Shown here: piece by piece, positions 55,571 to 56,184 of the stretch
Numbering within the stretch: position 1 is the first letter of the stretch
How the letters are laid out: each line of letters opens with the position of its first letter
DNA from: a virus
Reading direction: 5' to 3' (one strand)
IMG/VR virus record: IMGVR_UViG_3300042566_000389
Span: 1 to 56,184 of that record
Length of the DNA: 56,184 bases
The notes under the pieces: model-generated
The model's database searches: none
What the model was told of the DNA's origin: nothing
The model's input: the letters and a program-made list of their open reading frames with translations, nothing else
Program-made: the position numbers and the translations under genes

Positions 55571-55883
55571 TAGCGCCAATCAATTATCTGTTGCACAAAA
55601 GAATCAACCCGGCTAATATTCAATCATCACGCGAATATGTGATTGCGGATACAACTGAACGGGTAACTCCTTAACAACGGGTGAGACGGTAGCGGTGTAA
55701 TCCAAAGAGCCTCACTACTGGGATGTGAACGTAGGAAGAGAGGCGAGCGGTGGGGAAGGCAGACCGCTTACGTGAATGACTGCCGGGTGCTAAGAGACTC
55801 AGGGTGAGAACTCCAGCTGAACGTCTGCTCACGGTTAACCCGTGGGATAGACAGGGGTGCGTCCAGATCTAGCGTGATGTGGT
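55571..55883. other. Gene-free control region between repressor and replication genes
   Basis: No supported gene lies here. A 36-codon plus frame from 55564 has no ribosome site. Visible signals: TTGCAC (55591-55596) with TAATAT 18 bp on as a weak rightward promoter, the inverted arms CAATCA and TGATTG around 55621-55645, AGCGGT/ACCGCT arms near 55748-55770, and the hairpin CACGG-TTAAC-CCGTG (55830-55844). No Cro-like gene was found. Confidence 0.5.
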
Positions 55884-55930
55884 TAAACAGAGTGAACAGT
55901 AAACAGAGTGACAGATAAAGAGTGACAGTA
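55884..55930. repeat. Three 16-bp iterons
   Basis: TAAACAGAGTGAACAG at 55884, TAAACAGAGTGACAGA at 55900 and TAAAGAGTGACAGTAA at 55916 stand exactly 16 bp apart. They lie a short way upstream of the primase-helicase promoter. This arrangement is usual for initiator-binding iterons or a tandem operator. Confidence 0.7.
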
Positions 55931-55951
55931 AGGGAATAGAAACAAAAACAA

Positions 55952-56184
55952 ATAGGTTGAAGTCGCGAACTGGATGACACCGAGAAATAAACATAGTGAC
56001 TAAGGGTTAACCCTATTGTTATTGTGTGTGCAATAAAGTATCATAACAACTTATAACATATCAATGAAGGGTATCAATGGCAACTTGGGCGGAACTCGGT
56101 ATTGACTTGCGCGGACATTCATCCGGCGAGGTTAAGACTATTTGCCCGAAGTGTTCGCATACCCGCACCAAGAAATCCTATCCA
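55952..56184. repeat. Right copy of the 233-bp terminal overlap
   Basis: Matches 1-233 except at 56057 (C for T), which turns the TATAAT seen at 101-106 into TATAAC. If the genome is circular, these two copies are the same locus sampled twice. Confidence 0.95.
56077..56184 (+). CDS. Start of the primase-helicase gene, cut by the window end
   Basis: The first 36 codons of the gene annotated at 126-1814 are repeated here and run off the end of the window. This is the redundant part of the terminal overlap, not a second gene. Confidence 0.9.
   Translation, partial: MATWAELGIDLRGHSSGEVKTICPKCSHTRTKKSYP

Noticed and set aside
55417-55674. Plus-strand gene opposite the repressor start (Cro candidate)
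   Set aside because: It overlaps the repressor gene, lacks a ribosome site and has no helix-turn-helix pattern. The shorter start at 55564 has the same problems.

Overview
The window is essentially one complete genome of a temperate, short-tailed (podovirus-type) double-stranded DNA phage of a Gram-negative bacterium, probably a proteobacterium. The grounds are: a terminase-portal-scaffold-capsid block whose order and sizes (327-residue capsid protein, 698-residue portal) recall Bordetella phage BPP-1 and its relatives; internal virion proteins in T7-like order; a lysis cassette with Rz/Rz1, which only makes sense for a Gram-negative envelope; and a tyrosine integrase, excisionase and CI-type repressor, which make it temperate. 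The last 233 bases repeat the first 233 with one mismatch, so the sequence is a circular or concatemeric genome cut open near the start of the primase-helicase gene. The attachment site next to the integrase is unbroken, so this is the phage form, not an integrated prophage. No reverse transcriptase or variable-repeat system like that of BPP-1 was seen, and no DNA polymerase gene.

Layout. (1) 126-4676, plus strand: early replication and regulation operon with primase-helicase, a YbcO-like HNH protein, a proteasome-like Ntn hydrolase, a resolvase-like nuclease and a late-regulator candidate, closed by a strong terminator at 4749-4781. (2) 4780-11438, minus strand: about fourteen mostly unknown small genes ending in an amidoligase and a class II glutamine amidotransferase, with repeated intercistronic hairpins. 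(3) 11440-12331: a gene-free control region with helically phased GTAC sites, palindromes and a plus-strand CAU tRNA. (4) 12375-13088, minus: a lone gene with a DUF2325-like C-terminus. (5) 13183-46085, plus: the late operon, from DNA packaging and head through head-tail adaptors, a receptor-binding locus with three glycine-rich paralogues, lysis genes, a metallophosphoesterase, tail and fibre proteins, to a GNAT protein, two internal virion proteins and a 3065-residue polyvalent protein. (6) 54736 down to 46075, minus: a recombination and lysogeny operon (ERF annealing protein, PD-(D/E)XK nuclease, excisionase, two nucleotide pyrophosphohydrolase-like proteins, integrase, many small proteins). 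(7) 54841-55497, minus: CI-like repressor, followed by a control region with promoters, putative operators and three 16-bp iterons that leads into the primase-helicase.

How it fits together. The repressor sits between two control regions, one reading left into the recombination operon and one reading right into replication, as in lambdoid phages. The integrase carries the promoter with both consensus hexamers, and its attP holds the 3' half of a threonine tRNA (anticodon CGU), which points to integration into a host thrW-type gene. Replication appears to rely on a phage primase-helicase plus host polymerase. The most unusual part is the leftward amidoligase/amidotransferase operon, which looks like an amide-forming modification system of unknown target, with its own phased regulatory region and hairpin-punctuated transcript.
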